DNA of 21,908 bases from M55B154 sp964345775 (GTDB lineage: Bacteria > Spirochaetota > UBA4802 > UB4802): NCBI GenBank assembly GCA_964345775.1, contig CAYFSO010000048.1, positions 1 through 21,908 on the forward strand. Reading direction: 5' to 3'. How positions within the stretch are numbered: the first letter of the stretch is position 1; the number at the start of each line of letters is the position of its first letter. Positions 1-7,642 of this stretch are shown piece by piece. The notes below the pieces were generated by a model that made no database searches, had not been told where the DNA came from, and saw only the letters and a program-made list of their open reading frames with translations. A program made the position numbers and the translations under genes.

Positions 1-1
1 C

Positions 2-964
2 ATCTATCAACACATGAAAGAAAGGATAGAAATACACTATACCGAGGGGAAACAACTATACCGCGAAGGCAGATACAGGGATGCAGAAGAAAAATTTGAA
101 AAAGTCATCTCTATAGACCCTGAACACAGGGGTGCAAGGGGATACCTGCTCATAACCCGCGAGGCGATGAAAGATCGTGCGGAAAAATACTATGAGAGAG
201 GTATGTACTTCAAGAAACAAAACCATTATGTTGATGCCCTTCATGAATTTCTTACTGCACAAAAAAAAGATCCTGGTTACAAGGACACAGACCAGCAGAT
301 CAGGTCACTGCGCACAACTGACCAGATCAGGAGCGAATTCACCACGATGTATGAATACGCTAAAAAGCTGCACCTGAAAAAAAAGTATAAGTCTGCCTAC
401 AATTATTGCCTCAAGGCTGAAAAGTACGATCCCCACAGCATAGAGCTGATAACCTTGAAAACAAGGGTGCGTATAGCCCTTGACCAGAAATCCAGTGAAG
501 TAACCAACAGGGCTGAAGACCTGTATAACCAGGAAAAATACACGCAGGCAGGGAACCTGGCCGCACGGGCACTAAAATTAAATCCCTGGGATACTAATGC
601 AAAAGAGATCAGAAAAAACGCCAACCAGAGCATGCGTCTGAACGGCATGTACGCAAAAGCAGAGAACTACTACAGGAAGGGAGACTACTTTACCGCGTAC
701 AAAATTTTTAGAAGGATAGAGCTTAAAGAACCCGGGTTCCTGGATACAGGCAATTACCTGTCCACGATTAAAAGCAGGATTAGAAAGAATATAGACACAT
801 ACTATAACAGGGGAATGCGATATTACGAAAGCGAACGTTACCAGCAGGCCATAGACCAGTGGGACAGGGTACTCCTGGTTGATCCAGATCATGAGAAGGC
901 CCGTGAATACAGGGAACGCGCAATGGCAAAACTTGAGATTCAGGGATCCCTGGAAAATGACTGA
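2..964 (+). CDS. TPR-repeat protein, probably 5'-truncated by the window edge
   Basis: This encodes a soluble helical scaffold of about six tetratricopeptide repeats, so it is probably a protein-protein interaction module. Counting from the ATG at base 14, repeats start near residues 7, 57, 112, 164, 213 and 261. Each has the alternating small/aromatic pattern and ends in an acidic-Pro turn such as SIDPEH, KLNPWD or LVDPDH. No signal peptide or membrane segment is visible. The frame is open to the left edge and there is no Shine-Dalgarno sequence before the ATG at 14, so the real protein probably begins outside the window and may carry another domain there. Its stop codon directly abuts the stop of the convergent VWA gene. 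The fold is secure; the cellular role is unknown. Confidence 0.85.
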   Translation: MYQHMKERIEIHYTEGKQLYREGRYRDAEEKFEKVISIDPEHRGARGYLLITREAMKDRAEKYYERGMYFKKQNHYVDALHEFLTAQKKDPGYKDTDQQIRSLRTTDQIRSEFTTMYEYAKKLHLKKKYKSAYNYCLKAEKYDPHSIELITLKTRVRIALDQKSSEVTNRAEDLYNQEKYTQAGNLAARALKLNPWDTNAKEIRKNANQSMRLNGMYAKAENYYRKGDYFTAYKIFRRIELKEPGFLDTGNYLSTIKSRIRKNIDTYYNRGMRYYESERYQQAIDQWDRVLLVDPDHEKAREYRERAMAKLEIQGSLEND

Positions 965-2152
965 TCAGTGATAAAGCTTGCTTTTACCGGTAACCAGGTA
1001 CTTCACCCCTTCATCCAGGCCTTCCAGCGTCAGTTCGAACATGGGAAATATTTCCCGTATCAAGCGGGTGGTTTGTATATAGCCCCATGATCTCATCGGA
1101 AGAGGGTTGAGCCATATGGCATCCCTGAATGTTTCCCGCAATTTCTGCAGCCATGCCATGCCGGGTATGTCATTATGGTACCAGTAGTCAATGGCACCGT
1201 TTACCCATGTCAGTTCGGATGGCGCCATCTCCGCGTCACCCACGATAACCAGCTTGTAATCGGGGTCCACCGTTCTCAAAAAATCCATGGTTGAGATTGA
1301 TTCATTGCGCTCAATGTCCTTCCACAGGTCCTGGTATATACAATTGTGAAAATAATAATGCTTGAACTTGTTTATCTGTGATGAAGCAGCAGAAAACAAC
1401 CGTTCCACAAGCTGTGAATACGGGGTCATGGATCCCCCCACATCCATCAACAGGACAAGTTTTGCTGCTTTTTTTTCTTTTTTCTGCCAGACAAATTCTA
1501 TCTCGCCGGCGTTCTTACTGGTTTTATCAATTGTACCATCAACATCTAGCTTCTCTTCAGGGCCAATCTGGAGAAGGGCACGCAAATGAGACAGCGCAAC
1601 CCGCATCTGTCGGGTATCAAGGGTGATCTTGTTGGAATAATTTCTGAATGTGCGTTTTTCAGCGATCTGCACCGCCCGTTTATGCCGTGAAACCCCCTGC
1701 CCTATTCTTACACCGGCAGGGTTATACCCCCACGCACCCTGTGTTGATCTGCCGCCGGTACCAATGGCCTTATTACCACCCACATGTTCCTTGAAATGTC
1801 CCTGCTTTAACTGTTCCTCGAAATTCTTGATGACATCATCAAGGTCCAGTTGCTCTATCTGCTTTTTCTCTTCTTCGGATAGTTTTAACTCTTCAACCTT
1901 TTTCAGGCCTTCAAGTATCTGTTCCAGCAATTCATCGGTGGTTTCAATATCCCTGAAGGTATCCAGAAATGCCAGGTCATACCTGTCAAAATGCACCTCG
2001 TTCTTAACAAGTATGGCACGTGCAACATGGTAGAACCTGGTAAGACTGGTATCATTGAGATTGGCAGCAAGGGCATAATGCAGTGTCAACCATTCGTGAA
2101 GTGATACCGGCACGCCGCGTGATTTGAGATTGAAAAAGAAATTAATAAACAT
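965..2152 (-). CDS. VWA-domain protein of the CoxE type, partner of MoxR ATPase
   Basis: This is a 395-residue cytosolic protein with a C-terminal von Willebrand factor A domain. The MIDAS metal site reads DVGGSM at residues 237-242, and a second conserved segment GDAEMAP lies at 305-311. The N-terminal half (residues 1-120) is helical and very charged, as in CoxE-like proteins. A Gly-rich stretch follows at 125-155. The ATG lies inside the end of moxR, an 11-base overlap, with GAGG about 7 bases upstream, which implies translational coupling. In known MoxR-VWA pairs the AAA+ ATPase and VWA protein together remodel or insert cofactors into client proteins. No client is evident here. The family call is firm; the target is unknown. 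Confidence 0.88.
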   Translation of the reverse strand: MFINFFFNLKSRGVPVSLHEWLTLHYALAANLNDTSLTRFYHVARAILVKNEVHFDRYDLAFLDTFRDIETTDELLEQILEGLKKVEELKLSEEEKKQIEQLDLDDVIKNFEEQLKQGHFKEHVGGNKAIGTGGRSTQGAWGYNPAGVRIGQGVSRHKRAVQIAEKRTFRNYSNKITLDTRQMRVALSHLRALLQIGPEEKLDVDGTIDKTSKNAGEIEFVWQKKEKKAAKLVLLMDVGGSMTPYSQLVERLFSAASSQINKFKHYYFHNCIYQDLWKDIERNESISTMDFLRTVDPDYKLVIVGDAEMAPSELTWVNGAIDYWYHNDIPGMAWLQKLRETFRDAIWLNPLPMRSWGYIQTTRLIREIFPMFELTLEGLDEGVKYLVTGKSKLYH

Positions 2153-2996
2153 CCCTGGTCCTCATGCTTGAATTGAAAGCATAGTGGTTTTTCCCGGAAC
2201 TTGCGATAAGATCAACATCCTCTTTTTTCTTCAACAGGGCACCCAGAAAGGGTATCTCCTTCTCGATAGTCTTGGGTGAAACACCACCAGCCATTAACGC
2301 CTGTATCCAGTCGATCAACTCGCTGGTTGAGGGCTTTTTTCTCAACATATCGAACTGTCGTATCCAGTAAAACTTTTTCATGCATTCCCTTACAAGCTTC
2401 TTCTCAATGTCAGGAAAATGGACCTTCACGATATCCTCCATCAGGTCTTCCTCCGGGAATTCAATAAAGTGGAAGACGCATCGCCGCAGAAACGGGTCGG
2501 GAAGCTCCTTCTCGCTGTTTGAAGTAATTATCACTATGGGACGTTGTTTTGCCCTTATGGTCTCATGGGTTTCCGGAATGTAAAATTCCATCACGTCAAT
2601 CTCATGGAGAAGGTCATTGGGGAACTCTATATCTGCCTTGTCGATCTCGTCGATCAAAAGGACCACCTGCTTTTCAGCGTTAAAAGACTCACCAAGCTTA
2701 CCAAGTTTTATATACTGTTTGATATCAGAAATATCACCGTCACCAAAACGGGCATCATTCAATCGCTGTACCGTGTCATAAACGTACAGTCCTTCCTGGG
2801 CCTTTGTGGTTGACTTGATATTCCACACGAGCAGTTCCATGCCCAGGCCCTGTGCTATAGACTGGGCCAGCAGGGTTTTACCGGTACCCGGTTCACCTTT
2901 TACCAGCAGCGGCCTGCCAAGGGCTATTGCCACGTTCACGTTATCCTTAAGCTCCTGGGAGAGCACGTAATCACTGGTTCCTTTAAAGTAATCCAT
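2142..2996 (-). CDS. MoxR-family AAA+ ATPase
   Basis: This is a MoxR-type AAA+ ATPase of about 284 residues. Walker A is GEPGTGKT near the N terminus and Walker B is VVLLIDEIDKAD. Sensor 1 is ITSNSEKELPDPFLRRC, which includes the arginine pair that closes the nucleotide site. Such ATPases act as chaperones with a VWA protein, and the next gene supplies one. An ATG lies at 3005, but AGAGG directly abuts it. The ATG at 2996 has that AGAGG 9 bases upstream and is the better start. The C-terminal lid domain (SELIDWIQALMAGG) is present, so the protein looks complete. It is the first gene of a two-gene operon with the VWA protein. Confidence 0.9.
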   Translation of the reverse strand: MDYFKGTSDYVLSQELKDNVNVAIALGRPLLVKGEPGTGKTLLAQSIAQGLGMELLVWNIKSTTKAQEGLYVYDTVQRLNDARFGDGDISDIKQYIKLGKLGESFNAEKQVVLLIDEIDKADIEFPNDLLHEIDVMEFYIPETHETIRAKQRPIVIITSNSEKELPDPFLRRCVFHFIEFPEEDLMEDIVKVHFPDIEKKLVRECMKKFYWIRQFDMLRKKPSTSELIDWIQALMAGGVSPKTIEKEIPFLGALLKKKEDVDLIASSGKNHYAFNSSMRTRDVY

Positions 2997-3035
2997 AATC
3001 AGCATCCTCTATCATATTTATTACGTATTTATTAC

Positions 3036-3066
3036 ATTATAGTACCATGGGCCATAATGTATCCAA
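3036..3066 (-). promoter_or_regulatory. Possible promoter of moxR-VWA operon
   Basis: The minus strand carries a perfect TATAAT at 3041-3036, about 40 bases before the preferred moxR start. The best -35 match, TTGGAT, lies 19 bases further up, which is longer than ideal. The -10 is convincing; the -35 is weak. Confidence 0.35.
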
Positions 3067-3111
3067 AGATTTCAATTAGAATTTGATAATATGTGGATTA
3101 TAGACTACCTG

Positions 3112-3501
3112 TCAGACAAGCTGAACCATTACTTTTCTGGTTCTTGGGCCATCAAACTCACAAAAATATATACCCTGCCAGGTACCCAGAACCAGCTTTC
3201 CGTTTTCCATCATGATCATCTCTGAACATCCAATAAGTGAGGATTTTATGTGGGACGGGGAGTTCCCTTCCATGTGAGCGAAATTCACAGATTCCATTTT
3301 AAGGTGCGCCAGGCCTTTCAGTATATCCTTTTGCACGGTAGGATCTGCGTTTTCATTGATGGTTATTGCCGCGGTGGTATGTGGTGTGTATACACAGCAT
3401 ATGCCATCATCCTTACCTGATCCGCTGATGAACTTCTGGACCTGTGACGTTATTTCCACCAATTCCTCTTTACTACCTGTTTTGACATTAAATGAATGCA
3501 T
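3112..3501 (-). CDS. yjbQ: YjbQ/UPF0047 family enzyme
   Basis: This is a complete 129-residue member of the YjbQ (UPF0047) family of small trimeric proteins. Family signatures are in order: TPHTTAAITINENADP at residues 39-54, FAHMEGNSPSH at 74-84 and LGTWQGIYFCEFDGPR at 105-120. The conserved His41, His76 and His84 are kept. E. coli YjbQ has been linked to weak thiamine-phosphate synthase activity; the physiological role is unsettled. The ATG is preceded by AGGGA, which overlaps the stop of the upstream coiled-coil gene, so the two are co-transcribed. It ends about 110 bases before the moxR start. The family is certain; the function is not. Confidence 0.9.
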   Translation of the reverse strand: MHSFNVKTGSKEELVEITSQVQKFISGSGKDDGICCVYTPHTTAAITINENADPTVQKDILKGLAHLKMESVNFAHMEGNSPSHIKSSLIGCSEMIMMENGKLVLGTWQGIYFCEFDGPRTRKVMVQLV

Positions 3502-3504
3502 ATG

Positions 3505-3987
3505 CTATCCCTGCGCGGTCTCCTTGACCAGGAGTTTTGACCTCTCGTGGCAGAGATTCTCCATCTGCCGCAGCTTGTTATTAACATCCGTGAAACGATC
3601 AACAACATGCATGTCAGTTTCAGCGCATGAAAGCTGCTGAATTATTTCGTCACATGCGTTCAGGATATCTTCAACCCTGCCGTCTACGTGCTCAAGTTTT
3701 TCTTCGTCAACCCTGGTTATATGTTCCTTCAAATATGCAGGCACGTAAATCCTATCCCGTTCCTCGATCTGACCGATGAGACGGTCCAAACGCTTTTCCA
3801 GTGTGAATAATTCTGAGATCAACTTTTCCCTGCCATGTTCCCTGGCAAGGTTTAAACACTTGTCCACTTCTTCCCTCATTGACCGTACTTTTTTACCGAT
3901 CTGGGAACGGATCATTTTCTCTGACTCCTGTAAAGGATACGCATTATATCCTTCAAAGTTTTCATATAGTTTAAGTGATGCCTGCAT
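3505..3987 (-). CDS. Small charged coiled-coil protein, function unknown
   Basis: This is a 160-residue hydrophilic protein with no signal peptide, membrane segment or recognisable enzymatic motif. It looks almost wholly helical, with charged heptad-like runs at about residues 25-75 (EKMIRSQIGKKVRSMREEVD and onward) and 100-155. Five Cys residues are scattered rather than arranged as a metal site. The start is supported by GGGGAG 8 bases before the ATG. A promoter with TTGCAA and TATATT lies upstream, and yjbQ follows in the same operon. It could be a structural or adaptor protein. I do not recognise a family. Confidence 0.7.
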   Translation of the reverse strand: MQASLKLYENFEGYNAYPLQESEKMIRSQIGKKVRSMREEVDKCLNLAREHGREKLISELFTLEKRLDRLIGQIEERDRIYVPAYLKEHITRVDEEKLEHVDGRVEDILNACDEIIQQLSCAETDMHVVDRFTDVNNKLRQMENLCHERSKLLVKETAQG

Positions 3988-4042
3988 GGCTGTTTCTCCC
4001 CGTACTCACGTGAGATATCGTAATCATGTTTTGAACATTTCT

Positions 4043-4071
4043 AATATAATTACTGAAATGGTATTTTGCAA
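4043..4071 (-). promoter_or_regulatory. Promoter of coiled-coil/yjbQ operon
   Basis: On the minus strand, -35 TTGCAA (4071-4066) and -10 TATATT (4048-4043) are 17 bases apart, a good sigma-70-type match. The short inverted repeat ATGTT-ttg-AACAT at 4026-4038 covers the expected start site and could be an operator. Confidence 0.5.
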
Positions 4072-4109
4072 TAATTTTTATCTAAAATGCTCGCAGCACT
4101 ACATTCTCG

Positions 4110-4139
4110 TTGACATTTTTGCAGTTCTTTAAGTAACAT
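4110..4139 (+). promoter_or_regulatory. Likely promoter of the 610-residue orphan gene
   Basis: TTGACA at 4110-4115 is a perfect -35. TAACAT at 4134-4139 is a 4-of-6 match to the -10 box, with an 18-base spacer. The start codon follows about 50 bases downstream. This promoter is divergent from the one at 4043-4071. Confidence 0.45.
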
Positions 4140-4188
4140 TTTAGTATACTGGATATATTGTAATATTGTTGGTACCTGGATACCCGTA

Positions 4189-6021
4189 ATGAGTAAAATA
4201 GAGAAAACCCGTGAAAACATAAAAGTAACGGATCTTGATGAAAAATCAAGGAAAGAGTTATTCGACCGGTTCATCGACGCCGGCGGAGAAATCATCAAGG
4301 AAAAGCGGAAAAAAGGCCTGACGGAGTTTGACAGGGAAAAGCAGAAGCAATATCGTCAGCGTATTGAAGATCATTCTTCCCACCATAGGCCTCCAGCACC
4401 AGCCAGTCATTCCGGCAGCAAGCCAGCAGATGCAAAGAAACCAAAAAAAAGCGACACTGGCACATCATCTGCAAAAAAGCCCTCGTATATTGACAGGCTG
4501 ATAAACAAATGGTCTATCAAGCTTCATCTCTATTTTATGCGTGTAACAGATTTCAGTACTTATTATTTCAATCCCGGGTTTCTTTCACAATTTAACCATG
4601 AATATAAAAACGCACTGCTCGAGCTGCAACTGGAATACCTGGAAATTTTCACTAAAAACAGGAAAACCGGGAATACAATAATTCAAAAACTGGACAGCCT
4701 CGATCCGCTTTATTTCGAAATTATCGAAATGGCAGCACAGGTATTCGACAGAACACTCATCAACGATATAGTTGACCATTCAATTTCCATGCCTGATATA
4801 CCACAAAGAGTGAACGATCTGAAAAAACCGCTGATGGAATTATACAGAAAACTGTATATACTGTATCCTTACCAGCAACTAATATACAGCTCACTGGATA
4901 AAGCACTTGAATTACAGTTAAAGATGGAAAAAGGGAAAACCTCAACATATACTGCTCATCGTAAAAGGATTAAAAACAGTTTGTACACCATATATGCAAA
5001 GCTTTTCCCTCGTTTACACTGGCTGTTCTGCCATTACATGGGAACCGTCATAGATCTTACCGATCCTGTTCTTGGTAAAATAATGTATATATCCGATGAC
5101 GAGCGTCCCGGACGCAGGGAAAGCCACAGTCCCCCCGTATTCCAGGCAACTGCTGTCACGCAATCACATGAAGATGTACACACCCGTGAAGAACAGGATA
5201 CAGAACAAGAAGTTCAGGAGATCCCGGATCATATTACCCGGGGACTCAGGTTGATGAACATGGATACCATCGACGAGCTAAAAAAGAGATTCGACCAAAA
5301 AAAACAATTTGAGCATGTTTCCACCGATGACAAGATATTATACACCAGTCTGCTATTCTATAAATTTGATCATACATATTCTTTTATACTGACAACAAGT
5401 AAGATCAAGTTTGAGACACAGTTTACTGCTGACGGCAAGATAGATTACAGGTCACGTTTAACTGACCTGTATAACGAGATGAGAAAGGTCAACTCCACCT
5501 TCCAGAACTATCTTGACATTGTTACGTCTTACGAGAAAACAAGGCAGGAGCGCCCCCGGGGTAATGAACATTATATTGAATACACAAAACGTCTGAACCT
5601 GCTCGAAAAAAAACGAAATAATGAAGGAAGGCAGGCAAGAATGTTTATCAAATCCGTAATGGACAAGGTAAGCAACCAGTTACATGTGCTCATAGAAGAC
5701 ATGGAGGGGCAGAACAGGATAATCTCCAATCCCCAGGATATACTCGAATTCGACCTGGAGATCGAGGACAAGCAGAGCCTGCAGGGTAAAAAGATTTACC
5801 AGGCAATTTACGATGCCTACTGTTATGCCAGCGCACTTTCTTACAGGCTTAGCGAAGAAGGTGATCTATATGGCAAACTGGAATTCAGCGATGAAGAGGA
5901 ACCCCTGCAAATTCAAGAAAAAGATGAGAAGAAAACTTCGGATATGGATGATAAAACCAGGGATAATGATGCAACGTCTGAAACAGGATCAATACTTGAT
6001 GAACTTGATGACCTTATCTGA
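4189..6021 (+). CDS. 610-residue hydrophilic orphan protein with two helical domains
   Basis: I do not recognise this protein. It is soluble, with no signal peptide and no transmembrane segment. It has five visible parts. Residues 1-60 are a highly charged helix. Residues 61-100 are a Ser/Pro/Lys/Ala-rich linker that includes a His cluster (SSHHRPPAPASH). Residues 101-300 are a helical domain rich in Tyr, Phe and Leu. Residues 305-345 are an acidic linker. Residues 346-560 are a second helical domain, ending in an acidic tail (561-610, with SILDELDDLI at the end). No Walker, zinc or protease motif is seen. The Shine-Dalgarno is weak, but the ATG fits a good upstream promoter. The gene ends 4 bases from the convergent mnmD stop. 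A lineage-specific scaffold is plausible, but that is inference. Confidence 0.8.
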   Translation: MSKIEKTRENIKVTDLDEKSRKELFDRFIDAGGEIIKEKRKKGLTEFDREKQKQYRQRIEDHSSHHRPPAPASHSGSKPADAKKPKKSDTGTSSAKKPSYIDRLINKWSIKLHLYFMRVTDFSTYYFNPGFLSQFNHEYKNALLELQLEYLEIFTKNRKTGNTIIQKLDSLDPLYFEIIEMAAQVFDRTLINDIVDHSISMPDIPQRVNDLKKPLMELYRKLYILYPYQQLIYSSLDKALELQLKMEKGKTSTYTAHRKRIKNSLYTIYAKLFPRLHWLFCHYMGTVIDLTDPVLGKIMYISDDERPGRRESHSPPVFQATAVTQSHEDVHTREEQDTEQEVQEIPDHITRGLRLMNMDTIDELKKRFDQKKQFEHVSTDDKILYTSLLFYKFDHTYSFILTTSKIKFETQFTADGKIDYRSRLTDLYNEMRKVNSTFQNYLDIVTSYEKTRQERPRGNEHYIEYTKRLNLLEKKRNNEGRQARMFIKSVMDKVSNQLHVLIEDMEGQNRIISNPQDILEFDLEIEDKQSLQGKKIYQAIYDAYCYASALSYRLSEEGDLYGKLEFSDEEEPLQIQEKDEKKTSDMDDKTRDNDATSETGSILDELDDLI

Positions 6022-6025
6022 TATA

Positions 6026-6847
6026 TCAACCATCCCTCATCTCGTTTCTTCTTCTTAGCAGAATAGTACCCCTGTCATCTGCTCCTGTAACATCCCTGTA
6101 GGGGGTTCCTTTCCTGTCCTTCTTTATCTCATCAATCTCTTTCCCGGGTAAACTATTAATACCTCCTGCTAAAGTAGCCAGCGTACCTTCTTTTTTCCCA
6201 CCAACCGAGGGACCTCTCCCAACGATAAACCCTGCGTCCATCATTGCCCGGCGTACCTGTGGGGCGGCTGAATAGGTGGTAATTATCGCTTTCGGATTGA
6301 CACGTTCATAGATCAGCTCGAAGAACTCAACTGTCCAGAGTTCAGGGTTCTTTGCCGGCGAGAAGGGGTCATGGAATACAGCATCAAATAGAGGCATATC
6401 ACATCTTTCAAGTGTTTCCCGTGCATCACTAAAGATCACCTTGATGGAGAACATAACATCACTGTACTCCCCGTGCACTACAGCATGAACGATCTTCTGG
6501 TACAGCTCATCCCTCTGGTCATTAAACCGTATCCCCTTAATAATATTGACAACCGCTGGTTCATTCTCAAGGGATATCAAGTGTACGTGATCAAATATAT
6601 TCTCATTTCTACAACATGCCATAAGTGCCAGGATATTATATCCAAGCCCGAAGCCCACATCCAGAACATGAATTTCGTTTTTTTTACTATCCAGTAACCC
6701 TGAGGGGATCACGTGTTTGTGCAGAGCCTCGTTATACGCACCGGACATGGAGTGCATCGCCTGATCATATTCATTCACATGAACACTGAAGCTCCCATCA
6801 CCGGTCATAACACACGAATACTCTTGCCCTTTATCATCATTTTTCAT
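6026..6847 (-). CDS. mnmD: MnmD-type tRNA 5-aminomethyl-2-thiouridine methyltransferase
   Basis: This is a 273-residue stand-alone SAM-dependent methyltransferase of the MnmC N-terminal-domain family (Methyltransf_30). The SAM loop VLDVGFGLGYNILAL is at about residues 61-75. The family hallmark HDPFSPAKNPELWT is near 160, followed by ITTYSAAPQVRRAMMDAGF. In bifunctional MnmC this domain adds the last methyl group of mnm5s2U at the tRNA wobble position. Here the FAD oxidase domain is absent, as in MnmD proteins. The start overlaps the upstream lipoprotein gene by 11 bases, so it is co-translated. The tail after residue 225 is basic and diverged. Family confidence is high; the exact substrate is inferred. 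Confidence 0.85.
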   Translation of the reverse strand: MKNDDKGQEYSCVMTGDGSFSVHVNEYDQAMHSMSGAYNEALHKHVIPSGLLDSKKNEIHVLDVGFGLGYNILALMACCRNENIFDHVHLISLENEPAVVNIIKGIRFNDQRDELYQKIVHAVVHGEYSDVMFSIKVIFSDARETLERCDMPLFDAVFHDPFSPAKNPELWTVEFFELIYERVNPKAIITTYSAAPQVRRAMMDAGFIVGRGPSVGGKKEGTLATLAGGINSLPGKEIDEIKKDRKGTPYRDVTGADDRGTILLRRRNEMRDG

Positions 6848-7301
6848 CTTTCTTTACAGGACTGCCCTCATGGGAGTGATAACCTTCATCTGTCTTTTGT
6901 AACCTGGTGTTGATATCCTCATCAATTATAAAATCAACGAGAGCATGGCATTTCATTTCTCCACATTTAATCACAATAATTTGCGGTTCATGTACTCCGT
7001 TTTTCAATTGTATAGTATTACCCCACTCTGAATTATCAGGGTTCCGCTGCATTATCATTGCTCGTAACAGCATGGTACTTCTTTCCCTTGCCGAGTTAAT
7101 AATTCTTTCCCTGCAGTCAGTACCCTCGCATTGGGGGTCTTCCATCGTGGTCTGACCCTGTACGAGAACTCGAATTTTGTTCTCATGGATTCCCTCAAAT
7201 TCAACTTTTTGCCTCTTCTGGGTTTGTGCGCATCCGTGGATATTGAACATAATTATCAATAACATCACACCCTTAGCCAGTACACCTCTCCATACATCCA
7301 T
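6837..7301 (-). CDS. Small Cys-containing lipoprotein, function unknown
   Basis: This is a 154-residue predicted lipoprotein. The first 23 residues form a signal peptide ending in the lipobox IHGC, which makes Cys24 the lipidated residue. The mature part has two closely spaced cysteine pairs (CEGTDC and CGEMKC) that could form disulfides or bind metal. The segment IINSARERSTMLLRAMI loosely recalls LPP20-type outer-membrane lipoproteins, but I would not assign it there. A longer in-frame start exists at 7430. I chose 7301 because the signal peptide begins there and GAAGGAG lies 8 bases upstream. The gene overlaps mnmD and lies behind a strong terminator hairpin, so its expression may depend on readthrough or on an unseen promoter. 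Confidence 0.75.
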   Translation of the reverse strand: MDVWRGVLAKGVMLLIIMFNIHGCAQTQKRQKVEFEGIHENKIRVLVQGQTTMEDPQCEGTDCRERIINSARERSTMLLRAMIMQRNPDNSEWGNTIQLKNGVHEPQIIVIKCGEMKCHALVDFIIDEDINTRLQKTDEGYHSHEGSPVKKDEK

Positions 7302-7431
7302 AATTATTACTCCTTCAAAGGATCTCATGTATTTTGGAAGCAGGCAAGCCATCCACCATATTTTTGCTACCAATACGGCCATACATTCAAGGACATTTTT
7401 ATTGGCATATATTATCCTCTCGGCAGGCATG

Positions 7432-7474
7432 AAAAAGAAAGAGGATGAAAATTCAGGATTTTCATCCTCTTTCT
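7432..7474 (-). terminator. Strong intrinsic terminator
   Basis: Arms 7474-7458 and 7452-7436 form a perfect 17-base-pair stem with a 5-base loop. On the minus strand a U run follows (bases 7436-7432). The plus strand has no U run after the stem, so it acts on minus-strand transcripts. It ends the candidate small RNA and lies 131 bases before the lipoprotein start. Confidence 0.8.
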
Positions 7475-7590
7475 ACTTGAATAAATTGTAATACATTTTG
7501 GGTACAATCCTGTACCTAACTCTCTTTACCGCCTTTTTGCGGTATAACAAGTAAAGTGATGGAGTTGTAGTTCCCTGCGTCACTTACCTG
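7432..7590 (-). ncRNA. Candidate structured small RNA or leader RNA (four hairpins)
   Basis: No gene lies between 7302 and 7642, but the minus strand reads like an RNA gene. A promoter (-35 at 7624-7619) would start transcription near 7589. Four hairpins follow. P1 has arms 7590-7580 and 7559-7548, 11 pairs with one bulge. P2 has arms 7544-7539 and 7532-7527, TACCGC/GCGGTA. P3 has arms 7516-7511 and 7506-7501, GGTACA/TGTACC with loop GGAT. P4 is a 17-pair terminator stem. P3 displays GGA in its loop in the context ACAGGATTGT, close to the CsrA-binding consensus, and P1's loop contains GCAGGGAAC. It could be a free sRNA or an attenuating leader for the lipoprotein-mnmD operon. I match it to no known riboswitch. 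Confidence 0.5.
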
Positions 7591-7595
7591 TAATT

Positions 7596-7624
7596 AAAAT
7601 AATATCCCGGTTCGGCAAAGTCAA
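7596..7624 (-). promoter_or_regulatory. Likely promoter of the candidate small/leader RNA
   Basis: On the minus strand, TTGACT (7624-7619) and TATTTT (7601-7596) are 17 bases apart. A small AT-rich hairpin (arms AGAAAT/ATTTCT at 7624-7629 and 7636-7641) lies just upstream, after the STAS stop, and could weakly terminate STAS transcripts. Confidence 0.45.
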
Positions 7625-7642
7625 GAAATGGTACAATTTCTA

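Noticed and set aside
4005..4014. Palindrome CTCACGTGAG as an operator
   Set aside because: A 10-base palindrome occurs by chance, and it lies well downstream of the promoter without a second copy.
7302..7430. Longer start for the lipoprotein at 7430
   Set aside because: That start overlaps the terminator's edge, lacks a ribosome site and would bury the signal peptide. The ATG at 7301 has GAAGGAG and begins the signal peptide.
7475..7559. Antiterminator formed by the P1 3' arm and the CAAGTA before the terminator
   Set aside because: The pairing is only about 6-8 bases and touches barely one base of the 17-pair terminator, so it could not displace it. A riboswitch switch mechanism is therefore not supported.
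7500..7590. Cyclic-di-GMP, fluoride or guanidine riboswitch
   Set aside because: None of the conserved core motifs of these classes could be found in the hairpins.
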